From CAZPUS01 sp964589825 (GTDB lineage: Bacteria; Fibrobacterota; Chitinivibrionia; Chitinivibrionales; WJKA01), in assembly GCA_964589825.1 (NCBI GenBank), contig CAZPUS010000001.1, positions 62,001-126,000 on the forward strand: a DNA stretch of 64,000 nt, given 5' to 3'. Both the position numbers and the translations under genes were made by a program. Of this stretch, positions 26,855 through 36,054 are shown one piece after another; the stretch's first letter is position 1, and every line of letters begins with the position of its first letter. Under the pieces are notes generated by a model. It ran no database searches. It worked only from the letters and a program-made list of their open reading frames with translations, and was not told where the DNA came from.

Positions 26855-27112
26855 ATGCCGCATCACAAATCGTGCATCAGACGTATGCGCAAAAGCGCAG
26901 CACAGCGGATACAGAACAAGTCGTACAAAACGCGACTGAAAAACATCACCAAAAAAGTTCGCGCCGAGAAAGATTCCAAAGAAGCAAGTGCTGCCTTGAA
27001 GGAAGCGTTCTCAGTAATAGACAAGTGCTGTAAACGGGGTGTCATACACAAAAACAAAGCCGCACGACGCAAATCGAATCTCTCGTGCCATGTGCAGTCG
27101 CTTGCATCGTAG
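26855..27112 (+). CDS. rpsT: 30S ribosomal protein S20
   Basis: An 85-residue, very basic, helical protein that binds the 5' domain of 16S rRNA. It starts MPHHKSCIRRMRKSAAQRIQ and has the family helix KTRLKNITKKV plus the conserved DKCCKRGVIHKNKAARRKS block. The ATG at 26855 has SD GGAGG 9 bases upstream, and the family N-terminus begins here; upstream in-frame starts (26738) are not used. Two adjacent Cys in place of the usual A residues are mildly unusual. Confidence 0.95.
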   Translation: MPHHKSCIRRMRKSAAQRIQNKSYKTRLKNITKKVRAEKDSKEASAALKEAFSVIDKCCKRGVIHKNKAARRKSNLSCHVQSLAS

Positions 27113-27145
27113 GCCACATCACACTTTTATACTGTCCATCCAGTT

Positions 27146-28411
27146 ATGGTTTCTTCAATGCCCCACGCATTTGCTTACAGAAACAACGAGCTCTTCTGTG
27201 AACGCGTATCGCTTTCGGATATAGCATCACAGCTCGGCACACCGGCATTCGTGTATAGTGCGCATTCGTTGCGTGAGCGTTTCCGCGAATTCAGCCGGGG
27301 CCTTTCCGATATCGCACACACAATTTGCTTTTCGGCTAAATCAAACTCCAATGGCGCACTGTTACAGCTTCTGTCACGGGAAGGAGCGGGTAGCGATATT
27401 GTATCCGGCGGCGAGCTTTTCCGCAGCCTCAGGGCGGGTATTCCCCGATCCCGCATCGTCTACTCTGGAGCCGGCAAAACCCCGCAGGAACTCGCCTTTG
27501 CCTTAGAGCACAACATATATATGTATAATGTGGAATCGGAATCGGAACTCGATACCCTCGCCGTTATTGCAGCCCGCATGCAAAAACGTGCAAGGATTTC
27601 ACTACGGATCAACCCCGATATCGATGCACACACCCATTCCTTTACGACGACCGCAAAAAAAGAAAACAAATTCGGCATACCCCGCCACGAGGCCGTCGAC
27701 ATCTACAAAAAAGCACAGTCATACGAGTGGATTGAGCCTGTTGGTATCGATGTACATCTCGGATCACCTCTTACACTTCTTTCACCATACCGGGAAGCGA
27801 TAGCGATGTTTTCGGAGCTCATCCCGCATCTTCGCAGCATCGGTATAGATATACAGGTACTGGATATCGGAGGGGGATATGGGGTCACTTATAAAGATGA
27901 GACCCCCTTTACCGTCAAGGATTTCTGCGCGCTGATAAAACCGTTCGTCCGTGAACATGGTCTGCATCTTATAGTTGAGCCAGGCAGGTATATCGCGGCA
28001 GAGGCGGGCGCGCTTCTTACGCGCATTACATATGTAAAAAAAGCATACGATAAAATTTTCTATATTTGCGATACCGGGATGAACGATCTGATCCGGCCCC
28101 CGCTCTATGATGCCTGGCATGAAATCAAGCCGGTATCGATTCACGACGGCGATGAAACCGAATGCGTTGATGTGGTGGGGCCGATCTGCGAATCATCCGA
28201 TTTCTTTGCACTGCAGCGAACCCTGCCCAGACAACATGAAGGTGATTTGCTTGCCGTGCTTTACGCCGGAGCATACGGCATTACAATGGCTTCAAATTAC
28301 AACTCTCACCCCCGGGCATGCGAGGTCCTGGTTGACGACACCAGCTTTCACTGTATAAGACGCAGGGAAACATACGAGGACCTCGTTCGACACGAAATAC
28401 TTGAAAAATAG
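27146..28411 (+). CDS. lysA: Diaminopimelate decarboxylase LysA
   Basis: LysA removes CO2 from meso-diaminopimelate to form L-lysine, a PLP enzyme of fold type III (alanine-racemase-like barrel). The 421-residue product has the PLP lysine in CFSAKSNSN (about residue 68), SGAGKTPQEL, the DIGGGYGV and EPGRYIAAEAG phosphate-binding blocks, CESSDFFA with the catalytic Cys, and GAYGITMASNYNSHPR at the C-terminus. This matches family length. An internal ATG at 27158 is possible. DAP is also the substrate of the DNPR-type MurE here. It follows rpsT by 33 bases. Confidence 0.97.
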   Translation: MVSSMPHAFAYRNNELFCERVSLSDIASQLGTPAFVYSAHSLRERFREFSRGLSDIAHTICFSAKSNSNGALLQLLSREGAGSDIVSGGELFRSLRAGIPRSRIVYSGAGKTPQELAFALEHNIYMYNVESESELDTLAVIAARMQKRARISLRINPDIDAHTHSFTTTAKKENKFGIPRHEAVDIYKKAQSYEWIEPVGIDVHLGSPLTLLSPYREAIAMFSELIPHLRSIGIDIQVLDIGGGYGVTYKDETPFTVKDFCALIKPFVREHGLHLIVEPGRYIAAEAGALLTRITYVKKAYDKIFYICDTGMNDLIRPPLYDAWHEIKPVSIHDGDETECVDVVGPICESSDFFALQRTLPRQHEGDLLAVLYAGAYGITMASNYNSHPRACEVLVDDTSFHCIRRRETYEDLVRHEILEK

Positions 28412-28939
28412 CTCCTTCGGAATACCGTTTTTTACCACAGCCCCGAAATCCGCGGTGTGCCTGTACCACGCATCCGCTCTGCACAACCCGTTACCGGGAC
28501 AATTACGTGTTGGCACATTATTCCGCTGCCAGGACAAATGCCGGCTGTATTCTCCGTCAACACAAAAGACAGCTTTGCGTTCGAAATACTGCGGGTGCTG
28601 CTTCCGTTTCATTCTGCCCTTGTTGTTTTTGGGAAGAGAGTTGATTATTGCCTCCCCCATTGGATACTATACATGCCTTTTTTATTTGTACAGGCTCCTG
28701 AAAATCTCTTAATCCATTGACTTTTCGCAAGCAATGTAGCTATATTTCATTAATACTGCCGTCAACACAAGCTGTTCCTAATCGGGATCTGTGCCTGAAT
28801 GCCATGATAAACCAATTTCCTGTGTACACTATTTGTTTTACTTTCAGCGCAACGTAAACTCAAGGAAATTGCACTCGCTCGGTTTCACTCACAGCAACAA
28901 AATACGCATAGTACAACAACAAGAAAAGGTCATCCGGTA
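28412..28939. other. Intergenic stretch with a promoter near its end; no gene seen
   Basis: The 528 bases between lysA and the membrane TPR gene hold short open frames on both strands, but none has a ribosome site, a family feature or a consistent start. No repeat copy is seen here. A good sigma-70-type promoter lies at 28717-28746 (listed separately). A weak CGG-CCG stem followed by six T just after lysA (about 28418-28436) is too short to call a terminator. Confidence 0.5.
28717..28746 (+). promoter_or_regulatory. Promoter for the 28940-32156 gene pair
   Basis: TTGACT (28717-28722), 18-base spacer, TATATT (28741-28746). The leader would be about 185 bases. Confidence 0.6.
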
Positions 28940-31075
28940 ATGGGTTCGCGAAGGATAATTGCTCTGTTGCTGATTCTGGTTTCGACGGGAACATTCCCGG
29001 TTCTGAGCAGGCCTTCAGATTATTCATTTCTGCGTTCTCCTCATACTCAAGAGGTTCAACGTGCACTGCTGACTCGAAACAGGGTGCTCGAAAATATGGG
29101 CCTGACGCCTCCATTCCATGCAGATTCTCTGCGCCATATCATTCACATGCGTCCGTTTGGGAATTATGACTCTCTCTCACGCATACACCCGATTTGGGGA
29201 TCTTTTATTAAAGGTCTGAGCCAAACGCATTCCGCAGGGCGTGATAATTTCGCATCTGTCAACACTTCCTTTCAACGTTGCCTGGATGCTGCAGGCAGTG
29301 ATGCCGGCACATTACTTGTATTACTTACATGGTTCCACCAACTGAGGCATCTGCGTCTTGAACAGCAATGCATTAACCGAATCGAAAAAAGCATGCTGAT
29401 TTCGGGGGCATCACGTTTTCCCCTCACCGCGGAACACCTCGCTCATTTTGCCGCGACTGCCCCAAATGCGGATACCTGCACATATTATATGTCCCGAGCC
29501 CTGCTGTTTGACAGCGAAGAACCATGGTTTTTCCTTCGAATGAGTACAGCCCGCCTCCTTAGCAATCCCCTGCAAGCATTTTCCTACGCAGGAGAATTGT
29601 TTACGCTGCTTTCCAGCTCCTGGCGCGTGCAGCTGAATGTAGTTTACACCCTTCAGAAATGGCTCCTGTACGCGAGTATCCTTTTTATTTATGCAGTATT
29701 GACCGGGCTTATGTTTAGGGCCCTCCCTCTTGCTCTGCACGTACCGTCGCACCTTATACAGGGTTGGCGCTCGCCTTACATAGGTCTGGGCATCACGATC
29801 CTGCTGTACTGCGGCCTCGCATTGTTTGGTCTTTTTGCGTTTGCGATCGTTACCATCGGCCTGCTGTGGAATTATTTGTCAAAAAAAGAAAAAACCGCCG
29901 CCCGTATCGTTGGGGTGTTGCTTGCAACGGTGCTACTGCAGATTATCCTTCTATCGACAGTCTATACTGCACGACAGCCACACACGTCACTGTCGCTTTA
30001 CAACGCTGCACACAGGCAGCAGAATAACCCCTCGCTCTACCACCATCTTAAGCGCTATGTGCTTACACATAAGGATGATTATTTAGGCTATACGGCCGCA
30101 TGCGTACAGGCTGTCAAGCTTCGTGATTTCTCTCAGGCTTCACGGTTTATATCTCACGCGCTTGCGCTGAACCCCTCGGATCCCGTTGTGCGCTGCATCA
30201 CGGCAAACATCAGCCATCTTCATGGTGACACGCTTAAGGCGGATTCACTGTATACGGCTTGCATTAAGGATTTTCCACAGCTTGACTCCTCGTTTTTCAT
30301 TCCCGGAAGAAACTACCGCACTTCGGTTGCCTTTCCGGATTCGCTCAATGCAGCCACGGTGCGTAATATGTCCGCAGTGACACACTTTCGGCATAAAAAC
30401 CGTCGATACTTTGGTACACACCCCCCGGTATCCCGCAGATATATGATACCGAAATATCCAGCGGGGTATTTCTGGCAGCATGTGTTTCGCGTCTACCCCT
30501 CGGTCTGGCGAAATGCTTCTTTACTGTGGCACAAGGCACACCTTGGCATATCTATTCCGGTTTCTTTTGCAATCGCCCTGCTTGGATGTGTAATACTATG
30601 GTTTTTCAGTCGGCACAAGGGAAATATAAGATTACGTCGCTGCAGAACGTGTGGAATCCCTGTATGCGACCGATGTGTAAAATCCCTTAATCTGTGCAGT
30701 CGATGCTATTCCTATGCCGGTGATGTCAAGGATCGTGAGATGACCAGCTACATAGAAAATAACCTCTCGAAAAAACACCACCACAATGTCCGTATGATTC
30801 AAATGGTGCTGAATGTCGTGTTCCCGGGTCTGGGGATGTGGATGGAACGAAGATTTAAATCTAAAAACCTGCTGCTGATTCTCGTTGCACTCTCTTCATG
30901 CGTATATGCAGCGTATATGATCCTGGCAACGTTCAGAATTTACTACACTTTTAACGTGATCCGTGCTGCGATCATTCCCTTTCTGACACCGTTGCTTCTT
31001 TACAATATGGTATTTATCATCATTTTTGCTCGAAATGTAATATCAACACTTCGGGAGGGTAAAAATGGCGCTTAG
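28940..31075 (+). CDS. Multi-domain membrane protein with TPR-like and zinc-ribbon segments
   Basis: A 711-residue protein of unknown function. Layout: signal sequence or first helix (about 4-24); an exported helical region (about 30-235); three membrane helices (about 240-265, 280-312, 320-343); TPR-like helices (about 355-420) with LKRYVLTHKDDYLGYTAA and ALALNPSDPVV; a membrane helix (about 537-557); a cytoplasmic zinc ribbon with three CxxC pairs (C568 to about C588, RCRTCGIPVCDRCVK); and two or three helices at the end. The start has a weak SD (AAAAGG). The 3' end overlaps the DUF4388 gene by 11 bases, so the two proteins probably work together. Confidence 0.78.
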   Translation: MGSRRIIALLLILVSTGTFPVLSRPSDYSFLRSPHTQEVQRALLTRNRVLENMGLTPPFHADSLRHIIHMRPFGNYDSLSRIHPIWGSFIKGLSQTHSAGRDNFASVNTSFQRCLDAAGSDAGTLLVLLTWFHQLRHLRLEQQCINRIEKSMLISGASRFPLTAEHLAHFAATAPNADTCTYYMSRALLFDSEEPWFFLRMSTARLLSNPLQAFSYAGELFTLLSSSWRVQLNVVYTLQKWLLYASILFIYAVLTGLMFRALPLALHVPSHLIQGWRSPYIGLGITILLYCGLALFGLFAFAIVTIGLLWNYLSKKEKTAARIVGVLLATVLLQIILLSTVYTARQPHTSLSLYNAAHRQQNNPSLYHHLKRYVLTHKDDYLGYTAACVQAVKLRDFSQASRFISHALALNPSDPVVRCITANISHLHGDTLKADSLYTACIKDFPQLDSSFFIPGRNYRTSVAFPDSLNAATVRNMSAVTHFRHKNRRYFGTHPPVSRRYMIPKYPAGYFWQHVFRVYPSVWRNASLLWHKAHLGISIPVSFAIALLGCVILWFFSRHKGNIRLRRCRTCGIPVCDRCVKSLNLCSRCYSYAGDVKDREMTSYIENNLSKKHHHNVRMIQMVLNVVFPGLGMWMERRFKSKNLLLILVALSSCVYAAYMILATFRIYYTFNVIRAAIIPFLTPLLLYNMVFIIIFARNVISTLREGKNGA

Positions 31076-32156
31076 CGGTAATTTAAAGGAGTTCGAGCTC
31101 GCCGATGTTTTTCAGCTTATCGGCCAGCAGCGCAAAACCGGCATACTCACTCTTCGTCATAAGAATAATCAGGGGGCTATCGTGTTTTCGGAGGGCAATG
31201 TCATTGCGGCCTCTTCTCCCGAAGCGGATCTCTCATCCATATTATTCACCTTTCTCTCAACGGTAAAAAAGTACCCCCTTGACAGAATTCAACAATTTTA
31301 TGATTTTTGTAAGCAGAACGACAGAATGTTTGCCGACATTCTTTTAAAGATACAGTACCTGAACGAAGAGGAGCTCAGCTCAATTGCGACAATGAGCCTG
31401 AAGGACATCGCATGCAGCCTGTTCAGATGGAGAACCGGATTTTACCGGTTCATCCCGCACAAATCCTGTGATGAACATTCGATCCACGGCATATCTCTGC
31501 AGACCGACGCTGTCGCGATGGAAGCGATGCGACGCAATGATGAATGGCCACGCATGCGGAAAAAAATCAACGACTCCTCCGTGTTTTTCAAATCAAAAGA
31601 GCCGGAGGCGAAAACTCCCCGCCACCAACCGCCACACAAGAATACCGCGTATTACCTTTATACCCTTATTGACGGCAAAAAAAGCATCAAAGATCTGTGC
31701 GAACACACCTTTTTATGCAAATACCGTATTTACGAAACCCTCTACCATCTGCTTGAATCACGCGCAATCACGACCGAGAAAAAGAAAAGTTCTGTTCCAC
31801 AATCCGCCTCTTCTCCTGCGTATGCGTTTTTGCATTCCCTTCGCACACGCACCATTGCAGTCGCGCTGTCTCTGCTTATCGCGATACTGGTTGTGTCTAG
31901 AGGTTTGTTACCGCTGACGGTTACACAAAAAGAGGAAAGGGAAAACGCCGTTGCCCCATTCAAATCCGCCCTTTCTTACCTGGAATATCACAAGCTCTCG
32001 CGCGCTTGGCTTCGTTTTTTTCTTCATGAAGGCATCCGGGCTTCATCGATTAATGATCTTAAACGCAAAGGCTACCTCTCTGCGCGCGATTACGGACTTG
32101 CTGATAAAGATATCTCTATTGCAGACAACAAACGCATAACGCAGGGACCAAGATAG
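31065..32156 (+). CDS. DUF4388-domain protein with one membrane helix
   Basis: A 363-residue protein. The first 100 residues are a DUF4388 (PatA N-terminal-like) domain: SGNLKEFELADVFQLIGQQR, KTGILTLRH, GAIVFSEGNVIAASS. These domains are found in gliding, polarity and response-regulator proteins of deltaproteobacteria, cyanobacteria and FCB relatives. A second helical region follows with a winged-helix-like stretch (about 190-230, DGKKSIKDLCEHTF), then a membrane helix (about 262-283) and an approximately 75-residue exported tail. SD GGGAGGG precedes the ATG inside the upstream gene. The mglA gene lies 175 bases downstream behind its own promoter. Confidence 0.82.
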   Translation: MALSGNLKEFELADVFQLIGQQRKTGILTLRHKNNQGAIVFSEGNVIAASSPEADLSSILFTFLSTVKKYPLDRIQQFYDFCKQNDRMFADILLKIQYLNEEELSSIATMSLKDIACSLFRWRTGFYRFIPHKSCDEHSIHGISLQTDAVAMEAMRRNDEWPRMRKKINDSSVFFKSKEPEAKTPRHQPPHKNTAYYLYTLIDGKKSIKDLCEHTFLCKYRIYETLYHLLESRAITTEKKKSSVPQSASSPAYAFLHSLRTRTIAVALSLLIAILVVSRGLLPLTVTQKEERENAVAPFKSALSYLEYHKLSRAWLRFFLHEGIRASSINDLKRKGYLSARDYGLADKDISIADNKRITQGPR

Positions 32157-32226
32157 TAATCCGTTTACAACGCAGCCGTATTCATTCCAAACCGATTGTG
32201 GTAACTCGTACTCCAATAATTACAAT

Positions 32227-32239
32227 AATAGCGGCTATT
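32227..32239. promoter_or_regulatory. Palindrome upstream of the mglA promoter
   Basis: AATAGC-G-GCTATT is a perfect 6-bp inverted repeat with a single central base, three bases before the -35 hexamer of the predicted mglA promoter. This is a plausible operator. Confidence 0.4.
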
Positions 32240-32241
32240 TG

Positions 32242-32271
32242 TTGAATTAACCTTTTTGTTTTATGTATATT
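32242..32271 (+). promoter_or_regulatory. Predicted promoter for mglA-mglB
   Basis: TTGAAT (32242-32247), 18-base spacer, TATATT (32266-32271), about 60 bases before the start codon. The region is clearly A+T-rich compared with the genes. Confidence 0.5.
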
Positions 32272-32331
32272 CTTTCTAAGAAATCAGTACCGAATCAATT
32301 ATTTATCCCGTAAGAGTAAAGGAAGCGGCAA

Positions 32332-33645
32332 ATGGCTTCGATTAATTACGGTGCAAAAGAGATCAGCGTTAAAATCGTATATTATGGACCGGGCTTGAGC
32401 GGAAAGACCACTAACCTTCAGGTCATTCATCAGAAAAGCCCGGATTCCAAAAAAAGTGATATGGTTTCGCTCGCCACTGAAAAGGATCGAACGATATTTT
32501 TCGATTTTCTGCCCCTCTCACTCGGGCAGATCAAAGGTTTTAACACTAAATTTCAGCTGTATACCGTACCGGGGCAGGTCTATTACAATTCGACACGCAA
32601 GCTCGTACTTCGCGGCGTCGATGGTGTTGTTTTTGTCGCGGACTCTTCTCCCGATGCGCAGCAGGAAAACCTTCAGAGCATGAAAAACCTGATGGAAAAC
32701 CTGAAAGAACACAGCTATACATTAAAAGATATTGCCGCCGTCATTCAGTACAACAAACGGGATTTACCGGATGCACTCGATATCCCGACCCTGGAATCCT
32801 CTCTCAACAACAAGGGATTTGCTTCAATAGAAGCGGTCGCCGTGCAGGGGAAAGGGGTTTTCGAAACGCTCAAACTTATCGGTAAGCAGGTAATAGAGCT
32901 GCTCAACAAAAAATATGGAGATACCACAACCGGTGAGTTTGTCCCTGCATCAGGAGATACGAGTGAGGACCCCTCATCTGCTGAAAACGATAAGGCGGCA
33001 CAAACGACCCAGGCCCCGACAATGAACGAGACTGCTTCGCACGAAACAGCATCCGCCGAACAACCACCACAGTCTGTACCTGAGGGCGAAAGCGCCGAAC
33101 ACAAATCCGACCAGGATGAAGGGATCGAGCTTTCCGATGATACTGCCACTTATGTGAACGAAAACGATTTTAACTATTCAGAGGACACCAGTGAACTCGA
33201 CATGGAAATACAGCGGTATCAAAAGGAAATCGAAGAAAATAAATGGAAAAATGCTACCGATACTTCTCAGCAGCCCTCATCGGCCGCCGACTCACAATCT
33301 CAACCGACACCCCCATCCCCGCCGCATGATAAAACGCAGCAGGAAACCACACCGGCTCAGACCGCCGCCACACAGGCTCCTGCACAACAGCCAGAAAACA
33401 ATTCACCCGAGAAGAAAACCGAGCAGAACGCCCTTTCGGCACCGGCCGACCGCAACAATGAAGATACGTCGGCATCTTTTGAAATTACCGACACCAAAGA
33501 GCTTTCCGGTACACTGGATACACAAAATGACGAAAAAAAATCGGATAATGATGAAGAATTCGACGGGGAAGATACCTACTACTTTACTACCTCGAAACGA
33601 AAAAACAAATCAAAGGGTTTCTTTTCCCGACTGTTTGGCAAATAG
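32332..33645 (+). CDS. mglA: MglA-type small GTPase with long acidic tail
   Basis: MglA is a Ras-like GTPase that sets cell polarity and motility direction in Myxococcus and relatives. Residues 1-195 are a standard MglA domain: P-loop YYGPGLSGKTTNL, switch region with TVPGQVYYNSTRKLVLRGVD (the MglA-specific TVPGQ), FVADSS, and the base-binding motif QYNKRDLP. Unlike the usual ~195-residue MglA, it continues for about 240 residues of low-complexity, acidic, Q/T/P-rich sequence containing a short helix (EDTSELDMEIQRYQKEIEEN). It ends in TTSKRKNKSKGFFSRLFGK, a polybasic stretch followed by an aromatic amphipathic tip that could bind membrane. SD AAGGAAG precedes the ATG. mglB lies 39 bases downstream. 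Confidence 0.93.
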   Translation: MASINYGAKEISVKIVYYGPGLSGKTTNLQVIHQKSPDSKKSDMVSLATEKDRTIFFDFLPLSLGQIKGFNTKFQLYTVPGQVYYNSTRKLVLRGVDGVVFVADSSPDAQQENLQSMKNLMENLKEHSYTLKDIAAVIQYNKRDLPDALDIPTLESSLNNKGFASIEAVAVQGKGVFETLKLIGKQVIELLNKKYGDTTTGEFVPASGDTSEDPSSAENDKAAQTTQAPTMNETASHETASAEQPPQSVPEGESAEHKSDQDEGIELSDDTATYVNENDFNYSEDTSELDMEIQRYQKEIEENKWKNATDTSQQPSSAADSQSQPTPPSPPHDKTQQETTPAQTAATQAPAQQPENNSPEKKTEQNALSAPADRNNEDTSASFEITDTKELSGTLDTQNDEKKSDNDEEFDGEDTYYFTTSKRKNKSKGFFSRLFGK

Positions 33646-33684
33646 CCATAACAGCTTTGCACCAGCACCTTTCAGAGCTACTGT

Positions 33685-34095
33685 ATGAATGATTTAATCC
33701 TCCATGTCGATGTTTCGGAAAAGCTTGACAAAGTAATACGAAATTACGTGTCTCAGATAAACCTGCTCCATGCCCTGGTTTCTACCAATTCGGGGCAGAT
33801 ACTAGTCTCATTTGGTAAAGATGACGCCATTGACATCTCATCCCTTCCGCCACTTATCAGCGGTAGCTTCTCTGCTACCGAGAAAATAGCGGATTTAATC
33901 GGTGAAAAAGAATTTACAACCATGCTTCATCAGGGTTCACAGCGTACCATTCTCATAACCCTTATCGACTTCAATCTCTACCTTACTACCATTTTCGACA
34001 ATTCCCATAAAACCGAAACAATCCGTCATGCCGCATCAAGCTTTGCAAAAAAGCTGCGGGATTTTCTTCTGAAATACGGCATATCATCTCATTGA
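33685..34095 (+). CDS. mglB: Roadblock/LC7-domain protein, MglB-like
   Basis: A 136-residue protein with one Roadblock/LC7 fold (alpha-beta-beta-alpha-beta-beta-beta-alpha): LLHALVSTNSGQILVSFG, a helix after PPLISGSFSATEKIADLIG, and RTILITLIDFNLYLTTIFD. Such proteins are MglB-type activators (GAP) of MglA and form dimers. The gene follows mglA directly, so assignment as its partner is strong by context. The order (A then B) is the reverse of the Myxococcus mglBA operon. The symbol reflects context more than sequence. Confidence 0.8.
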   Translation: MNDLILHVDVSEKLDKVIRNYVSQINLLHALVSTNSGQILVSFGKDDAIDISSLPPLISGSFSATEKIADLIGEKEFTTMLHQGSQRTILITLIDFNLYLTTIFDNSHKTETIRHAASSFAKKLRDFLLKYGISSH

Positions 34096-34104
34096 TTTTG
34101 TGCA

Positions 34105-34455
34105 TCAGCTTTCCGGTCGTATCTCCTCGGGCGCATTCACTATTGTCAGGATTTTATTCAGGTTAGTAATATCAAACAGCCTTTTCAAATATGCCTGTGG
34201 AGAACGATTTGTGTTGCAGATAATGAATTTTTTGCCCTCTTTCTGCATAAGGTTGGAATAGTACACCAGTATCCCCAATCCATAGCTGTCGATAAAGGAA
34301 ACTTCACTCATATCAATTACGACTGAATCCTTTTTGGTATTCATAAGCGCTTTCAGCTTTTTTGAAAACTTATTCGCATCAACATCTATAATACGTCCCT
34401 TGACCGCAAGTACTGGAAGCGATTTGTATTCGCCAAATTCTGTCTTTAATGCCAT
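34105..34455 (-). CDS. STAS-domain protein (anti-sigma-factor antagonist type)
   Basis: A 116-residue single STAS domain of the SpoIIAA/RsbV type. The central motif DMSEVSFIDSYGLGILVYYS contains the conserved Ser (DSYGLG) that is phosphorylated by a partner kinase in partner-switching systems. SD GGAGG is 11 bases upstream. It is convergent with mglB (9-base gap). No anti-sigma kinase or phosphatase is encoded nearby, so the partner is unknown. Confidence 0.88.
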   Translation of the reverse strand: MALKTEFGEYKSLPVLAVKGRIIDVDANKFSKKLKALMNTKKDSVVIDMSEVSFIDSYGLGILVYYSNLMQKEGKKFIICNTNRSPQAYLKRLFDITNLNKILTIVNAPEEIRPES

Positions 34456-34554
34456 AATGTGCAGTCCCTCCGGGCGGACGGTTTTTTTCGTTGCATGCAG
34501 AAATAAGCCGATTCCTGTGTAATTTCCATCTGAACCCTGGCCGTTGTATTACAA

Positions 34555-34716
34555 CCTAATTTGAGCGGTTTTGATCGCGAAATCTACGCCAATCCGCACC
34601 ACTCTTATATTCTCGACAATCATGAGACAACCAACAAGGTCGCCCCATGCTTTCCGAGAACACAATAGCATCACGGCTCACCGCAGCTTTCATAAAAAAC
34701 AACCACTCAATTTAGG
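34555..34716 (-). repeat. MITE-like intergenic repeat, copy B (type copy)
   Basis: A 162-bp element with terminal inverted repeats CCTAATTTGAGCGGTT (34555-34570) and, at the right end on the other strand, CCTAAATTGAGTGGTT. It is the same length as copy A and about three-quarters identical over its whole length when read on the minus strand. The central hairpin arms read GGCGACC and GGTTGTC: two pairs that are A-T in copy A become G-T wobbles here, so pairing is kept. It lies in the 830-base gene-free stretch between the STAS and yciO-like genes. Confidence 0.82.
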
Positions 34717-34818
34717 TGTAAATAAAAATACGTTACTTGTCTGCAGTTATACAAAAAAGAGACTTTTGCTTCAACTCTGAAAAAGCGCATTACATCCATA
34801 CGTCACTAATTTATTTTT

Positions 34819-34978
34819 ACCTAAGCACAGCGATTGTTTTGATAAAAGATGCGTGAGCCGTACCGGAAAGGCATTCCAGAAAAGAATGCGTTGCCATTTT
34901 TGGTCGTTCATGATTCCGGGGGATGCAACAGCAGTAAAGATAGCAGCAGACTTCGCGGACGCAATCCCTCTGTTGAGG
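34819..34978 (+). repeat. MITE-like intergenic repeat, copy E
   Basis: A 160-bp copy in the opposite orientation to copy B, 102 bases away. Left end ACCTAAGCACAGCGATTGTT followed by TTGAT, then GCGTGAGCCGT, a central GGTCGTTCATGATT block and right end CTTCGCGG...CTCTGTTGAGGTTTTAG correspond to copies A and B in order, with more mismatches. The stretch from 34979 to 35285, between this copy and the yciO-like gene, shows nothing else. Confidence 0.65.
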
Positions 34979-35285
34979 TTTTAGTACTGCCTGAATTGGA
35001 CACGTATTATATATAATCGGCGTATTCCGTGGGGGTGGAGGGGTTGTGATACTCACGATGTAATCGAACCGGATGAATTTCACAACGTCTTCCGGGGTTG
35101 ACGAACTGATGCACATTGCACCATATGTTGCCGGATATCACGGCATACTATAGCCACACAAGGTGTCACGTTAACGTTTTTTGTCCGCTATTGCAATCGG
35201 ACACCCCTTTTCCGGCTCTGAGCCTTTTTCGTATACTAGCAAGTGCTTTCATACGGTAACAGATACCTCATACCTGCTCATTATC

Positions 35286-35888
35286 ATGCACCATTTTTAC
35301 ATACATCCGGTTACGCCTCAACGACGGCTTATAGAACAGGCGGCGCATATCATCACCTCACAGCAGGGTATCGGTGTCTATCCAACCGATACTGTATATG
35401 GTATGGGTGCATGTATAAGCGCACAAAAAGCGATATTTAAAATTGCACGTATCCTGGAAAAAGACAAAAAACGCCTTTTTTCTTTTATCTGCAGCGACTT
35501 CTCCCAGGCAAGTCATTATGCCCGAATAAATAACGATCATTTCAAGATGATGAAACGGGTACTGCCGGGCCCGTTCACCTTTATCCTGCCGGCCACGAAT
35601 ATCGTACCCCGTAAAATCGTCAAAGCACGAAAGCATGTGGGTATACGCATTCCAGACTGCCCGGCATGCGCAGAACTTGTATCTTTTCTCGGCGAGCCTC
35701 TGGCGAACACATCGGTTCCGCTGCCCGGCAACGCTCGCGGCGATCCGGAAGCTATTATCCCAGCAGTACGAAACGATGTCGACGTGCTACTTGACATTGG
35801 TGAATTGAAAGAGCCGGTCGGCTCTACCATAATCGATTTGACATCCGATTCTCCCCGAATTGTGCGTTATGGTAAAGGAGCCTTATAA
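35286..35888 (+). CDS. YciO/Sua5/YrdC-family protein (threonylcarbamoyl-AMP synthase-like)
   Basis: A 200-residue protein starting MHHFYIHPVTPQRRLIEQAA, which matches the YciO N-terminus; the ATG at 35286 is therefore used, not an in-frame ATG at 35181 that adds 35 unrelated residues. The YrdC-fold motifs are GVYPTDTVYGMG, PGPFTFILPAT and a conserved IRIPD. Sua5/YrdC proteins make threonylcarbamoyl-AMP for t6A tRNA modification; YciO is a paralogue whose role is less certain. If no other Sua5 exists in the genome, this one may supply t6A. The gene stands alone. Confidence 0.88.
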   Translation: MHHFYIHPVTPQRRLIEQAAHIITSQQGIGVYPTDTVYGMGACISAQKAIFKIARILEKDKKRLFSFICSDFSQASHYARINNDHFKMMKRVLPGPFTFILPATNIVPRKIVKARKHVGIRIPDCPACAELVSFLGEPLANTSVPLPGNARGDPEAIIPAVRNDVDVLLDIGELKEPVGSTIIDLTSDSPRIVRYGKGAL

Positions 35889-36054
35889 TCACTATTTGTG
35901 CATTGCGCACCTATTTTTTCGGCAGGAGACTGTCGGTCGCCTCTGCCGATATACGTCAGCTTCGAAATACATAGGTATCCGCGCAATTCGTTTTCTTCAA
36001 ACCTAGTGATCACGGTAATCTACAGTAACCTTTCATACAGCTAAAGGATAAGCC

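Noticed and set aside
28401..28720. Overlapping plus-strand frames of 87 and 103 codons after lysA
   Set aside because: Several frames are open at once on both strands, none with an SD or recognisable features.
34817..35116. Minus-strand open frame of 99 codons over repeat copy E
   Set aside because: Lies within the repeat element and the gene-free stretch; no ribosome site or family feature.
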